Positions 25,457 through 37,207 are shown, counted from the first letter of the stretch. The stretch is 64,000 nt of DNA from Lateolabrax maculatus (GCA_031216445.1 CM062198.1:434001-498000); one strand, 5' to 3'. Translations and numbers: made by a program. The notes: generated by a model not told the origin, from the letters alone.

Positions 25457-28400
25457 CTAACCCAGTAGACTGTTCTTCAAAGTTAACAGTTTTGGTGGGA
25501 GGTTTTCTTTCCCAGTCCAAGCATCACAGTCTGAATGAAGTTGAGTGTATTTGCCATGCATTTTGGGTAATCCAAATGCAAAGCATATGTAAGCCCAAAT
25601 AACAGACAAACTGCCTGAGGCAAGTTTTTTTATATGATCCATGATGATACCTCCCTCCAGAATGATGGCAGTGGAGATGGGCTGGAGGTCTACTGAACTT
25701 GGACCCTCATGAGGATTATCTTCACTGACAACTGTCAGCACACCGACAGTGCATTCTAGGGCCTCGTCTCTCACTGTACCCTACAAAGACACACACACAC
25801 ATTCTTCAGCATGGCAATTTATGCTCTTCTAAACATTCATTTTTAATGTTGAAAGCATTTGCTAGGGAATATGGTTTTAAATATGTGTTCACACTGGATT
25901 GTTACAATATAACCAACAAAATAAATGTGGTATGATTAAACTAAAGCTATGGTCCACAAGGTCCATATATTCTTAAACAGTGACACTGACTTTTCAGCCT
26001 GGACTCCTGCTCCTTAGATTTACAATTAATTAATGTGTACAACGTTTATGTGGCAAATTTCATTTTTATTTACTGGCTGTTTAAATACCTCTCAGATTAG
26101 CTGTGGAGGAATTGCCATACAAAATACATCAATCACTGTACAAAATGTATATTGTATATTGTGCAGATAAAATTACATCTTCTATGTCAGCACAGATATA
26201 GTTCTATTTTAATGCAGACCAAACTTTTTCTTATGTGCAAGTACTTACAGAGCATGTCTTGAAGAATTCACTGGAGTCGTCACCAAGTAAAATAGGAATG
26301 CCTTTGAGGACAACAGAGCGAAGTACTGTCACGTCTGGTGTCTAATGATACACAGAGAGAGAAAAGACCAGTTAACAGAGTAATTTGCAAGGCACAAGCA
26401 CAAGTCAGACAGGAAATAGAATAGGTTGGGCTGGATCATCTCATTTAGAACTTGATTGATGAACTATCACACAGATCAAAAGCAAAATTAACCTACTTAC
26501 CATCCAGCTCATGTGCTGCATCAGCTCACTGAGCTTCTGGCCAACAGTTCCCCTTCTTGTTTTGAAAAGTTCAATGAAACGTGGGGTATACTGGTCCAGA
26601 GCCTCAAAGAAGTCTCCCTCAAGATTCTTACTTGCGATTCTGTTGAACTCAGCAAACACCTGAAAAGTAGAGAGAGGGGTGGGTAGGGATGGAGAGATGG
26701 CAGAAGTGTTAACATTCCAACAAGTGTGTTTGGATTTCTAGCCACACACCTTGAATTTCTTTTTGATAGGCATTATTTTATTGGTTGAGAACAAAAATAG
26801 TTTACCTGTCTGTGAAGAGTGCTGGCCATCGTTCAACAATGTTCTGTACAGCAGGTTCCTTTTCTACAATTTCTTGTCTGCGTAGTGGGAATGATTGGTC
26901 CATCATTTGTGAGATGAGAGTGCCATTGGGTTGTTTCTTCTTCATTTCTTCCACGAGAACCTTTCTGGCATTTTCAAGGCTTGTTTCATCATGTCCTTCA
27001 GGTAAGTTAGGTAGGTAGTTTGCTTCACCTCTTTTTGGCCGTTTGAAATTCTTGCTTGAGGATTCTCCTTCTGGGTTGCCTTTACTTCTTTTGCCTCCAT
27101 TGATTGCTACATCCTCACATCCAGCTTTTTGAAGCTTTGTGCGATAATTTAAGGCTGTTTTTCCAGCCATACCATCTGTGTGGTCCAGGCTCAGTGAGGC
27201 AGGGGTGTTTGCTAATTAGTGCTTTTGCAACACTGCTGAAGTCATCATCTTTAGGGTAAGCCTTGAAACTGTACATCGTCTCAGCAAGCTTTTCTAGTAT
27301 GTCATGCTTCATATCTCGTGGTAGAGTCATACGTGTTCCATCCTTCATAAAGGCAAGATCTGCCTGTCTGAGTCTATAGTCAACATCAACTGAGAAATTG
27401 GGTATGTCAAAGAAATCTGGCCACTGTTGTCTTAGCGATGGTGATGCTCTTCCTGTCGACAGGATCTCAGTGTCTGCTGTGCTGCACTCAGTGTCTGATG
27501 TTGTGGTGGGTGATGACAATGCGGTTAAATGGAGAGTCACAAGAGGGATGATTTTGAGCGTAGCTCTTTCAGGTAAATCAGTTATTTCAGTCAAATTGCA
27601 GAGGGCATTATGGAAGTCTTGATCTTCATACTGCAGTTTAAAGTCATACTGCAGTGACAGTTTATCTACCAGTTGCACTTTTAATTCTTCAATAGACTGT
27701 GGTCTCTCATTTAAAGTCAACTTCCTGATATCATCTTCAGCGATGATGAGTAGAGCAAGCTGAATGGAATGAAGAGAGGAGCGATATTTAGGGTGTAGAT
27801 TTCCAAGTACCCAGTAGATGGCAGCTTGTGTTTCTTTCTGGAGGTTCCCAAGGGCTTAGCCACCTCAAAATCATCTATGTACAAGAAAAGAGCAATCCTG
27901 AATTCTTCCTCTGTCAAGAGAGAATTGTCTTTAAACCGGTAACCATCCCTGTGAGATCTGTATCCTTGTGACAAATTTGTCTCAGATGACATGGCCTTAT
28001 CTAAAATTTCTCCATTGTTTAGTAATGTCTGCAGCATTTTTAGTATGGGGATATACACAACTGTCTGCCTGTCATTTTTTAGGACAAACTCAATAGGCGT
28101 CACCACTGAGAATTCTTTTCAAATGTATGATGTTCGCTTGCTAGTGGTTGACAATGACCCCCTAGTAGAAGTGAATTTCAGGAATACATTATTCTCAGTA
28201 AATACTTTAGCTATCTCACTCACTTAAGAGTCCTCAACATCTCCACAATGTTGATTTAGTATTTTTCCAACCGAGGTATGTAACAATGGCTGTGAAAGCA
28301 CATAAATTTGGTTGATCTGCTCTATAACTTCTTGCAGGGCATTTTCAGAGATGTTAAGAATCGATGACATTTTCAGAAAAACAGCAGCTACATTATGTTC

Positions 28401-28955
28401 CAACTGACTCTCCAAGTCTCCCACATCTTCATTGAGCTCAGTAACCTCAAACTCAACCTGATCAGTTTCAGGGGCACTATCCTCAGGTTGAATATTTATA
28501 TTAGGTGGAGGTACCTCAAGTACATTATGTGACACAATTTCAGGTTTGAATGCCATCTTATTGTGGTCTTGATGTTCTTTGCTTTTATGTGCATTAAAGG
28601 TTGAATAAACATTGCTCTGAAAGCTACAGCCTTGATATGGACAGGAAACCTTTTGCTTCAGCTTCAAATGTCTTCGTAAATGGGTAAAAAAGTCAGCTCC
28701 AGTGCAAGGCTCCACAAAGTCACACAGCTGACAATGGAAAGCAGTTTCACCCACGTTCCCCAGGTCCTTTTGAGTGTGCCATGTTGATAAGTGGACTTTG
28801 AGTGCATTGAAAGATTTAAATGTGCACAGGCACTCCTTATAAAGGCACGGTAGTGGTGATATTCGAGTGTGGCACCCGTGTTTTAAGCGGTAATGCTTAA
28901 GTAAGAAGCACCTCTTTTCAGCACAAAATGTGCAGTACTTACACAACCACTGCAT
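25457..28955 (-). pseudogene. Transposase/PB1-SAMD3-like fusion pseudogene, U5
   Basis: Shared lesions as in the reference copy. Copy-specific Ile to Phe change in SSKNxKRPKRG near 27047. Confidence 0.8.
28224..28955 (-). CDS. Four-finger C2H2 ORF (243 aa), U5
   Basis: Protein identical to the U2 copy. In this copy a substitution at about 28999 destroys the upstream ATG-like codon in the intron while leaving MQWLCKYC untouched, in line with the latter being the real start. Confidence 0.6.
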   Translation of the reverse strand: MQWLCKYCTFCAEKRCFLLKHYRLKHGCHTRISPLPCLYKECLCTFKSFNALKVHLSTWHTQKDLGNVGETAFHCQLCDFVEPCTGADFFTHLRRHLKLKQKVSCPYQGCSFQSNVYSTFNAHKSKEHQDHNKMAFKPEIVSHNVLEVPPPNINIQPEDSAPETDQVEFEVTELNEDVGDLESQLEHNVAAVFLKMSSILNISENALQEVIEQINQIYVLSQPLLHTSVGKILNQHCGDVEDS

Positions 28956-29103
28956 AGGAAGTTTTTTGTCTTCTTGAAAAATCTGAAAAGAAAAGATAAT
29001 TTTAGCATCAAGCCCGGCAAAATAGAAACAAAAAACAAAAACACTAACATGCAGTATCAGACTTGAAATACCAGAGCAACAGAAAAAAACCTTCCTTGCA
29101 AAA

Positions 29104-29385
29104 TTGTCTCAGCTACAAACGCAGGTCGGAAAAATGGTGACCACCAGACTGCTTGAAGGCGTCTCAACACCTCCCCACTTGTGCAATGGTCCTGACCATG
29201 CGCACTACGTGTAGCAACCTGTACCAAAGATGTTGGGAGGACAATATGTCCATGTGCACTTCGCCATAGCCCATGTGATGGACCTTCTTCAGTGATTATA
29301 CTTGCCCCCCTTTTTGCCCATACAGAATGTGCATATGGACTTGCCTGATGTTGTGCTGCTATTACATAGCAGCACATATATATAG

Positions 29386-29420
<35 letters not shown>

Positions 29421-29981
29421 TATATATATAAGTTTGTCAGTGGTTCACAATCTCCAGCTACTAGCAGTGGTCCTATACAGGTGGGTGTAGCTATGCGTTT
29501 TGCGGCTTCATCTGCTAAGTTGTTGCCTTTAGCTATCAGGGAATTCGTTTTTTGATGAGCTACGCATTTAATGATGGCTAACACTTTTGGATGGTGTATG
29601 GCTTCTAGTAAAGCTGAGATGGCAGAAATGACGACATGTGTCTCACCGTTTGTGGTTTGGGAGCTTTCGATACTGCCTCAATTTGTGAGGGCACTATAGC
29701 TCATTTAGTGCCACAGAGTTGTCTACCTAAGTATTCAACCTGTGTCTGGCAAAACTGTAATTTATTTTTACTCACCTTGTGAGCCCCCTTTTCTAAAGCC
29801 ATCAGGGCTGAGACTGAGTCTTGTGCACATTGAGCTTTGGAGGTGCTACATATCAAGAGATCATCTACATATTGTAGTACTGTACTGGACACGTCTAGGT
29901 GTTGCAGGTCATTAGCCAATACTCGACTGAATATTGAGGGACTTTCAACATAGCTCTGCGGGAGACGTGTGTACGTATACT
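29104..29981 (-). mobile_element. pol: ERV pol fragment between U5 and U6; left flank of the complete transposon
   Basis: RT stop at 29701-29703, (AT)n tract at 29388-29430. The RT reading frame enters from the transposon end at 29981. The four bases 29978-29981 (TACT) are one copy of the target duplication; the other is at 37384-37387, where the front half of RT ends. Confidence 0.85.
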
Positions 29982-29990
29982 CACTGTAAA
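29978..29990. repeat. Left target duplication TACT and terminal repeat CACTGTAAA
   Basis: TACT (29978-29981) followed by CACTGTAAA (29982-29990). The inverse, TTTACAGTG then TACT, is at 37375-37387. The 9-bp termini are perfect inverted repeats; beyond that similarity drops to about 4 of 10 bases. Confidence 0.8.
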
Positions 29991-31332
29991 ATCTAATTAG
30001 TTGACCTTACTTAAAAAAAGTATGCAAACTCGTTGCAAATTAAGCAAAGTAATCTTAAGAATAGTGAGTTAGAAAAGCTTGTTTATTTTAAGCGTGCAGT
30101 ACCAAATCAAGTAGTACAACTAAAAAAAAAAAAAAAAAGTTCATGTAACTTAATAGCCATGCTTAGTGTTAACTTATTTTTTTCATTTTGTGTGGACTGC
30201 TTGATACAAATTTAACCCCACTTAGAATTATGATACCTACTACTTACTACTCACTCATTTTTTTTCAGTTCATTTCAGTTCAGTTAAATTAAACAAACCA
30301 ATTTCCTTGAATGGGTCCTTGTCCTTCTCCCATTTCTTATCTATTTTAGCTGTTATTACCTAATAAAGGGAAAAACACCACAAACATATACTTTAAAAGA
30401 ACACTCACTGGGTTTGTTCAGCTGCATTACAACATTTATTAAAAAAATAATTGCATCACTGACAGATCTAGACTGAACAATAAATGTTCGATATTGTTAC
30501 TTTTGATTCCAATTCTCCAATATAAAATGTGTGTTTTATCACTCATGTAATAACCTTACAATAAACAATAAAATGACTGTTCTCTATCCTCTTGTCATAT
30601 TTAATGTATTTTAAAGCTAGTTGCAAAATTGCTCATAGTGTGATCTATGTCTGTTAGGCTATTGTAATAACAATATGCATTAAATCTATTATTCAGCCTC
30701 AAGTGTTCTGTTCCCAAGTATCACTTTCTTGTACATTCAAGTACAAAACAGCAGCTAAACAACAAACTTGTGGTTTGATTTGACTGTAGAACATGACATG
30801 GACATGGCAAAAATAAAACCACATTTTTGTGAGCTAATTCTATGCATGTAACAGTCTCACAATATTAAACAGGTAAACACCTGATAATTACAGGACTTCA
30901 GTGCATGCAAAATCATTGCATTTCTGATCAAAACTGAAAGTACAACAAATGCTTTTGTGTCCCAAAGCGAGCATCAGTCCAAGGTTTAAACCAACACAGA
31001 AAAACATCACTCCTTGGGTTTTGTATTTGTACTACATTATAACTACTATAATTAAAAGTTTTCCCAAAACACAAATGTAAACAGGTCAACCTTGCTAGGT
31101 TCCTTTCTGACAACATTATCTAACAACTCTTTGCAACACAAGGTGGCGCTATTTCCACCATTAGCATACTAGCATAACATGGTACACTTTAATAGAATTT
31201 TTTTTTTTTTTGAGATCATAAACAAGCCAGCTCAGTTGCATGAAAGCATAAAACTTTCTCTGATAACAGGAGAACATTAACTGCTGCATAATTTACAAAG
31301 TGCTATCTGACAGCTGATGGCTCTTTACTGGT

Positions 31333-34300
31333 CTAACCCAGTAGACTGTTCTTCAAAGTTAACAGTTTTGGTGGGAGGTTTTCTTTCCCAGTCCAAGCAT
31401 CACAGTCTGAATGAAGTTGAGTGTATTTGCCATGCATTTTGGGTAATCCAAATGCAAAGCATATGTAAGCCCAAATAACAGACAAACTGCCTGAGGCAAG
31501 TTTTTTTATATGATCCAAGATGATACCTCCCTCCAGAATGATGGCAGTGGAGATGGGCTGGAGGTCTACTGAACTTGGACCCTCATGAGGATTATCTTCA
31601 CTGACAACTGTCAGCACACCGACAGTGCATTCTAGGGCCTCGTCTCTCACTGTACCCTACAAAGACACACACACACATTCTTCAGCATGGCAATTTATGC
31701 TCTTCTAAAACATTCATTTTTAATGTTGAAAGCATTTGCTAGGGAATATGGTTTTAAATATGTGTTCACACTGGATTGTTACAATATAACCAACAAAATA
31801 AATGTGGTATGATTAAACTAAAGCTATGGTCCACAAGGTCCATATATTCTTAAACAGTGACACTGACTTTTCAGCCTGGACTCCTGCTCCTTAGATTTAC
31901 AATTAATTCATGTGTACAACGTTTATGTGGCAAATTTCATTTTTATTTACTGGCTGTTTAAATACCTCTCAGATTAGCTGTGGAGGAATTGCCATACAAA
32001 ATACATCAATCACTGTACAAAATGTATATTGTATATTGTGCAGATAAAATTACATCTTCTATGTCAGCACAGATATAGTTCTATTTTAATGCAGACCAAA
32101 CTTTTTCTTATGTGCAAGTACTTACAGAGCATGTCTTGAAGAATTCACTGGAGTCGTCACCAAGTAAAATAGGAATGCCTTTGAGGACAACAGAGCGAAG
32201 TACTGTCACGTCTGGTGTCTAATGATACACAGAGAGAGAAAAGACCAGTTAACAGAGTAATTTGCAAGGCACAAGCACAAGTCAGACAGGAAATAGAATA
32301 GGTTGGGCTGGATCATCTCATTTAGAACTTGATTGATGAACTATCACACAGATCAAAAGCAAAATTAACCTACTTACCATCCAGCTCATGTGCTGCATCA
32401 GCTCACTGAGCTTCTGGCCAACAGTTCCCCTTCTTGTTTTGAAAAGTTCAATGAAACGTGGGGTATACTGGTCCAGAGCCTCAAAGAAGTCACCCTCAAG
32501 ATTCTTACTTGCGATTCTGTTGAACTCAGCAAACACCTGAAAAGTAGAGAGAGGGGTGGGTAGGGATGGAGAGATGGCAGAAGTGTTAACATTCCAACAA
32601 GTGTGTTTGGATTTCTAGCCACACACCTTGAATTTCTTTTTGATAGACATTATTTTATTGGTTGAGAACAAAAATAGTTTACCTGTCTGTGAAGAGTGCT
32701 GGCCATCGTTCAACAATGTTCTGTACAGCAGGTTCCTTTTCTACAATTTCTTGTCTGCGTAGTGGGAATGATTGGTCCATCATTTGTGAGATGAGAGTGC
32801 CATTGGGTTGTTTCTTCTTCATTTCTTCCACGAGAACCTTTCTGGCATTTTCAAGGCTTGTTTCATCATGTCCTTCAGGTAAGTTAGGTAGGTAGTTTGC
32901 TTCACCTCTTTTTGGCCGTTTGATATTCTTGCTTGAGGATTCTCCTTCTGGGTTGCCTTTACTTCTTTTGCCTCCATTGATTGCTACATCCTCACATCCA
33001 GCTTTTTGAAGCTTTGTGCGATAATTTAAGGCTGTTTTTCCAGCCATACCATCTGTGTGGTCCAGGCTCAGTGAGGCAGGGGTGTTTGCTAATTAGTGCT
33101 TTTGCAACACTGCTGAAGTCATCATCTTTAGGGTAAGCCTTGAAACTGTACATCGTCTCAGCAAGCTTTTCTAGTATGTCATGCTTCATATCTCGTGGTA
33201 GAGTCATACGTGTTCCATCCTTCATAAAGGCAAGATCTGCCTGTCTGAGTCTATAGTCAACATCAACTGAGAAATTGGGTATGTCAAAGAAATCTGGCCA
33301 CTGTTGTCTTAGCGATGGTGATGCTCTTCCTGTCGACAGGATCTCAGTGTCTGCTGTGCTGCACTCAGTGTCTGATGTTGTGGTGGGTGATGACAATGCG
33401 GTTAAATGGAGAGTCACAAGAGGGATGATTTTGAGCGTAGCTCTTTCAGGTAAATCAGTTATTTCAGTCAAATTGCAGAGGGCATTATGGAAGTCTTGAT
33501 CTTCATACTGCAGTTTAAAGTCATACTGCAGTGACAGTTTATCTACCAGTTGCACTTTTAATTCTTCAATAGACTGTGGTCTCTCATTTAAAGTCAACTT
33601 CCTGATATCATCTTCAGCGATGATAAGTAGAGCAAGCTGAATGGAATGAAGAGAGGAGCGATATTTAGGGTGTAGATTTCCAAGTACCCAGTAGATGGCA
33701 GCTTGTGTTTCTTTCTGGAGGTTCCCAAGGGCTTAGCCACCTCAAAATCATCTATGTACAAGAAAAGAGCAATCCTGAATTCTTCCTCTGTCAAGAGAGA
33801 ATTGTCTTTAAACCGGTAACCATCCCTGTGAGATCTGTATCCTTGTGACAAATTTGTCTCAGATGACATGGCCTTATCTAAAATTTCTCCATTGTTTAGT
33901 AATGTCTGCAGCATTTTTAGTATGGGGATATACACAACTGTCTGCCTGTCATTTTTTAGGACAAACTCAATAGGCGTCACCACTGAGAATTCTTTTCAAA
34001 TGTATGATGTTCGCTTGCTAGTGGTTGACAATGACCCCCTAGTAGAAGTGAATTTCAGGAATACATTATTCTCAGTAAATACTTTAGCTATCTCACTCAC
34101 TTAAGAGTCCTCAACATCTCCACAATGTTGATTTAGTATTTTTCCAACCGAGGTATGTAACAATGGCTGTGAAAGCACATAAATTTGGTTGATCTGCTCT
34201 ATAACTTCTTGCAGGGCATTTTCAGAGATGTTAAGAATCGATGGCATTTTCAGAAAAACAGCAGCTACATTATGTTCCAACTGACTCTCCAAGTCTCCCA

Positions 34301-34832
34301 CATCTTCATTGAGCTCAGTAACCTCAAACTCAACCTGATCAGTTTCAGGGGCACTATCCTCAGGTTGAATATTTATATTAGGTGGAGGTACCTCAAGTAC
34401 ATTATGTGACACAATTTCAGGTTTGAATGCCATCTTATTGTGGTCTTGATGTTCTTTGCTTTTATGTGCATTAAAGGTTGAATAAACATTGCTCTGAAAG
34501 CTACAGCCTTGATATGGACGGGAAACCTTTTGCTTCAGCTTCAAATGTCTTCGTAAATGGGTAAAAAAGTCAGCTCCAGTGCAAGGCTCCACAAAGTCAC
34601 ACAGCTGACAATGGAAAGCAGTTTCACCCACGTTCCCCAGGTCCTTTTGAGTGTGCCATGTTGATAAGTGGACTTTGAGTGCATTGAAAGATTTAAATGT
34701 GCACAGGCACTCCTTATAAAGGCACGGTAGTGGTGATATTCGAGTGTGGCACCCGTGTTTTAAGCGGTAATGCTTAAGTAAGAAGCACCTCTTTTCAGCA
34801 CAAAATGTGCAGTACTTACACGACCACTGCAT
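31333..34832 (-). pseudogene. Transposase/PB1-SAMD3-like fusion pseudogene, U6, with its 5' exons
   Basis: Coding exons are 34859-32683, 32378-32536, 32126-32218 and 31333-31656. The shared stops and frameshifts are present. This is the only copy still linked to 5' exons (35084-35130, 36708-about 36840). It is also the copy with most own changes in the zinc-finger part, plus Leu for Met in the last exon (shared with U4). Confidence 0.8.
34101..34832 (-). CDS. C2H2 ORF (243 aa), U6, fourth finger damaged
   Basis: Open over the full 243 codons, but with three substitutions against the other copies: L4S, S197P and C105R. C105 is the first zinc ligand of finger 4, so that finger should not fold normally. 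This is the single copy with a native-looking promoter region, so the expressible copy and the damaged copy coincide. Confidence 0.6.
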   Translation of the reverse strand: MQWSCKYCTFCAEKRCFLLKHYRLKHGCHTRISPLPCLYKECLCTFKSFNALKVHLSTWHTQKDLGNVGETAFHCQLCDFVEPCTGADFFTHLRRHLKLKQKVSRPYQGCSFQSNVYSTFNAHKSKEHQDHNKMAFKPEIVSHNVLEVPPPNINIQPEDSAPETDQVEFEVTELNEDVGDLESQLEHNVAAVFLKMPSILNISENALQEVIEQINQIYVLSQPLLHTSVGKILNQHCGDVEDS

Positions 34833-34982
34833 AGGAAGTTTTTTGTCTTCTTGAAAAATCTGAAAAGAAAAGATCATTTTAGCATCAAGCCCAGCAAAAT
34901 AGAAACAAAAAACAAAAACACTAACATGCAGTATCAGACTTGAAATACCAGAGCAACAGAAAAAAACTAAATCCTTGCAAAA

Positions 34983-35083
34983 ATCTATCTAATTATCAAG
35001 CTTTTAATCATTTCACTTCTTTAAGACAAGAACAGCTACCAAATGAACACAGCAGTACAAAAGGTAAATGGCAAATGACTCAC
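34983..35083 (-). other. Intron sequence found only in U6
   Basis: Right part of the intron between exon 2 and the zinc-finger exon (34860-35083). The first 123 bp are shared with all units; from 34983 on the sequence is unique in the window because the other copies switch to integrase here. Confidence 0.7.
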
Positions 35084-35130
35084 TTATGTGGTATCAAGGG
35101 AACTGTGGATTGATCACCATCTGCCTGAGC
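35084..35130 (-). other. Non-coding exon 2 of the U6 gene
   Basis: 47 bp between a strong acceptor (CTGTCCCCTTCCAG) and donor (GTGAGT) on the minus strand. Its last three bases, TAA, are in frame with the zinc-finger ATG 27 nt further on in the spliced product. It is therefore 5' UTR and the ATG of MQWLCKYC is the first usable start in that frame. Found by splice signals only. Confidence 0.55.
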
Positions 35131-35511
35131 CTGGAAGGGGACAGTTAAGAAGAATACAACAATTTAACACAACCAAAGCTCACCACAACTCATAAACATC
35201 TTGTTTCCAGTACAAGTGAAAACTGTAACATAGGCCTATTACCCACAAAGACAGTATTGTAATGTACATATTCTAGACAACATAACCTTAAAGAATAACT
35301 TAGGCCACTGAGTATGCCAGCAATGGTAACAGGCTATGATAAAAAGACAGACAGGGAGACCCTTTTGTCTGTCCCAAATCTGATCTGCGGGCTCTCACTG
35401 CGCTCCTCGTGTGATCAGACAAGCACTGCGCAAGTAAACAGTGTGCGGCATAGACATATTAAGAGTAGACGCCGCATCGACCGCTACTGCCTATTGGCGC
35501 TGACGAGACGT

Positions 35512-36030
35512 GGGGCCGCCATCTTGGACCGGTCACCCGCTCCACTCAGTGTAATCTGTCTGCAGGTACAATGAAGTGTCAATGCATTTAATTAATCATA
35601 ACTCTGAATACTAAACTGATTTTCACGGGATTTTTTTCTGCAAACGTCATACATGTAGGCATGATACCGGACACATGATTCGGCGTATTTTAATATACAT
35701 AATAGGCATAACGGTAATAGAATATTCTGGTATGTGATATATGCTATGTATGATATAATATAATACACACACACACACATATATATAAAAACACTAATAT
35801 ATGATAGAGAAGCAGAAGCAGATTGTGTACTACTCAGCTATTTTAATAAGTTGAAAAATGAAGAAACAATACAACATTATACATCAATATAAGATAAAAC
35901 ACAATAGACAGAAGTTAGATCTCAGAAAAAATGAATATGTATATCTACATATATATCAAAAAAAATGAAAATCTATATCTATCTATCTATCTCTCTCTCC
36001 CTATATATCTGTATATATTATATATATCTA

Positions 36031-36063
<33 letters not shown>

Positions 36064-36205
36064 GTGTGACGTTTGCATTAAACAATCCCGTGAAAATCAG
36101 TTTAGTATTCAGAGTTATGATTGATTAAACACGCTGACAGTTCATTGATCCTGCAGAATGATCACACTGAGTGGAGCGGGTGACCGGCTCATTGGGCGCG
36201 CTAAA
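35512..36205. mobile_element. Foldback (long inverted repeat) element in intron 1
   Basis: Two arms of about 130 bp in inverse orientation, roughly 35527-35660 and 36060-36192, agree at about 85-90 percent. Both contain CGGTCACCCGCTCCACTCAG and TAACTCTGAATACTAAACTG on opposite strands. The loop is AT-rich, with (CA)n near 35765, TATC repeats near 35970 and (AT)n near 36030. It looks like a nonautonomous DNA transposon or MITE; the family is not recognised. The GC-rich bases just outside the arms on the left (35280-35520) may belong to it. Confidence 0.7.
35930..36062. repeat. Microsatellite cluster in foldback loop
   Basis: Mixed TATC, TC and AT short repeats, including an uninterrupted (AT) run at about 36034-36060. 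Confidence 0.85.
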
Positions 36206-36209
36206 CGTG

Positions 36210-36660
36210 GTAACCATGGAAACGACACAGCTACAAATATGACTAGTGTTAAGTGAGGAGGGTTAAATAAAATAACATTAAGTTAGCATAGTCCTAACTT
36301 AACAGCCGAACGTAAAATAAAATGATACATCCAGACTTGTTCTGATGTTCTGCCATGTGAATGCCCTCCTGCTCATGGAAACTCACAAACCGCCGGGATC
36401 AGTCTCTCATCGTGAGTGAGTACTCATAGATGACTGGCCTCAGAAAAAAAAATCAACTCCGACAGCGGGTGTGCGCGTGCACGTGACGAGCACGCCCGCG
36501 ACCGCTACACTAAAGTTTCTCCTCAACTTTAACGTGACAAAAGTAAGACACGTTATGTCCATGATATAGTTCAGCTAGCTCAGAGCTATATAGCTCTGAG
36601 GCAGCGTTAGCTGACATTACAACACACATCATTACTAGCAAGCACGAAAAATATGGCGCT
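36210..36660. other. Intron 1 sequence with CpG-rich patches
   Basis: No gene seen. Contains GTAACCATGGAAAC (36210-36223), a near match to an RFX X-box, and a GC-rich stretch with an E-box CACGTG near 36480. These could be remains of a promoter other than the one proposed at 36840; the sequence does not decide between them. Confidence 0.3.
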
Positions 36661-36707
36661 TACTTACAGAAAGAAAACGGTCTAAACAAGGGTAAAATAT
36701 TACTCAC

Positions 36708-36840
36708 CAAATGAGTGTGCCAAGCACAAGAATGCTGAAAATAACCTTAACGAGTGCTGTTGCAGGGATTAGGTCCAGCTCCTCGTCCGTTGCGGGTGTG
36801 TTGTTGACATACCGTCAGGCGTAGAGAGGACGGAGTTGCG
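36708..36840 (-). other. Candidate 5' exon 1 of the U6 gene
   Basis: GC-rich stretch ending in a good donor (ATTTG/GTGAGT, boundary at 36708). The left limit is firm and the right limit (transcription start) is a guess. It contains a short upstream ORF only, so it is most likely 5' UTR. A longer frame ending in PATALVKVIFSILVLGTLI has no ATG. It would splice to 35084-35130. Confidence 0.4.
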
Positions 36841-36895
36841 CATGCCCACAGGTCGGGAAAAAAAAAAAAAAGCCGGCGAAGTTTTCAAATCGAAG
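36820..36895 (-). promoter_or_regulatory. Candidate promoter of the transposon-borne gene
   Basis: CpG-containing DNA with GGCATGCGCAAC on the minus strand, close to the NRF1 site consensus, directly upstream of candidate exon 1. No TATA box. Absent from all array copies truncated at 34982. Confidence 0.3.
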
Positions 36896-37207
36896 CAAAA
36901 GTACTAATACCACTCCGTGAAACTACTCTTTTACAATACAGCTCCTGCAGTGAAAATTTCAATTAAGTAAAAAACATATAACCACAAAAAGAAATACTTA
37001 AAATATTAAAATTAAAAGTAGCATACTACTGATTATTATTATATATCGCGTATGTATTATTACATATGCAGTGATGTAAAAAGTACAATATTTCCCTCTG
37101 AAATGTAGTGGAGTAAAAGTAGACAGTAATATGAAAAAAAAAGTAAAGTACTTAAAGTACTTTGTACTTAAGTGCAGTATTGAGTAAATGTACTTGTAAA
37201 AGCACAA
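36895..37207. mobile_element. hAT-type nonautonomous element remnant
   Basis: Contains stretches typical of a repeat common in fish: GATGTAAAAAGTACAATATT, TCTGAAATGTAGTGGAGTAA and a terminal-like GAGTAAATGTACTTG. Divergent and without clear ends. Identified from memory of the repeat, not by search. Confidence 0.6.

Larger units (their letters stand above)
24112..29103 (-). mobile_element. 5'-truncated EnSpm/CACTA-like element, U5 copy
   Basis: Has the 6-bp deletion shared with U2 and U3, but also two variants shared with U6 only (AAGCGTGCAG near 24221 and AACTTATTTTTTTC near 24300). It therefore looks like a mosaic of neighbours. The gene-free 3' part is 24112-25456. Confidence 0.7.
1..34982 (-). 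repeat. Left block of tandem array, units U1-U6
   Basis: Six head-to-tail copies of one chimeric unit, ERV pol fragment plus transposon carrying a fusion pseudogene. Anchor-to-anchor lengths are 5930, 5845, 5874, 5896 and 5870 bp for U1-U5. By eye the copies differ only by scattered substitutions, small indels, (AT)n length and one patch in U1. U6 matches up to 34982 and then continues into sequence that the other units lack. U1 is cut at the left by the window edge inside an (AT)n tract, so the array extends further left. Confidence 0.97.

Noticed and set aside
35314..35574. An 86-codon plus-strand frame in the spacer
   Set aside because: It sits in intron 1 and at the arm of the foldback element; composition and content fit repeat DNA, no domain seen.
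36210..36223. RFX X-box (GTAACCATGGAAAC) as the gene's promoter element
   Set aside because: One half fits the consensus but the other has a mismatch, and it lies far inside the proposed first intron; kept only as a remark.
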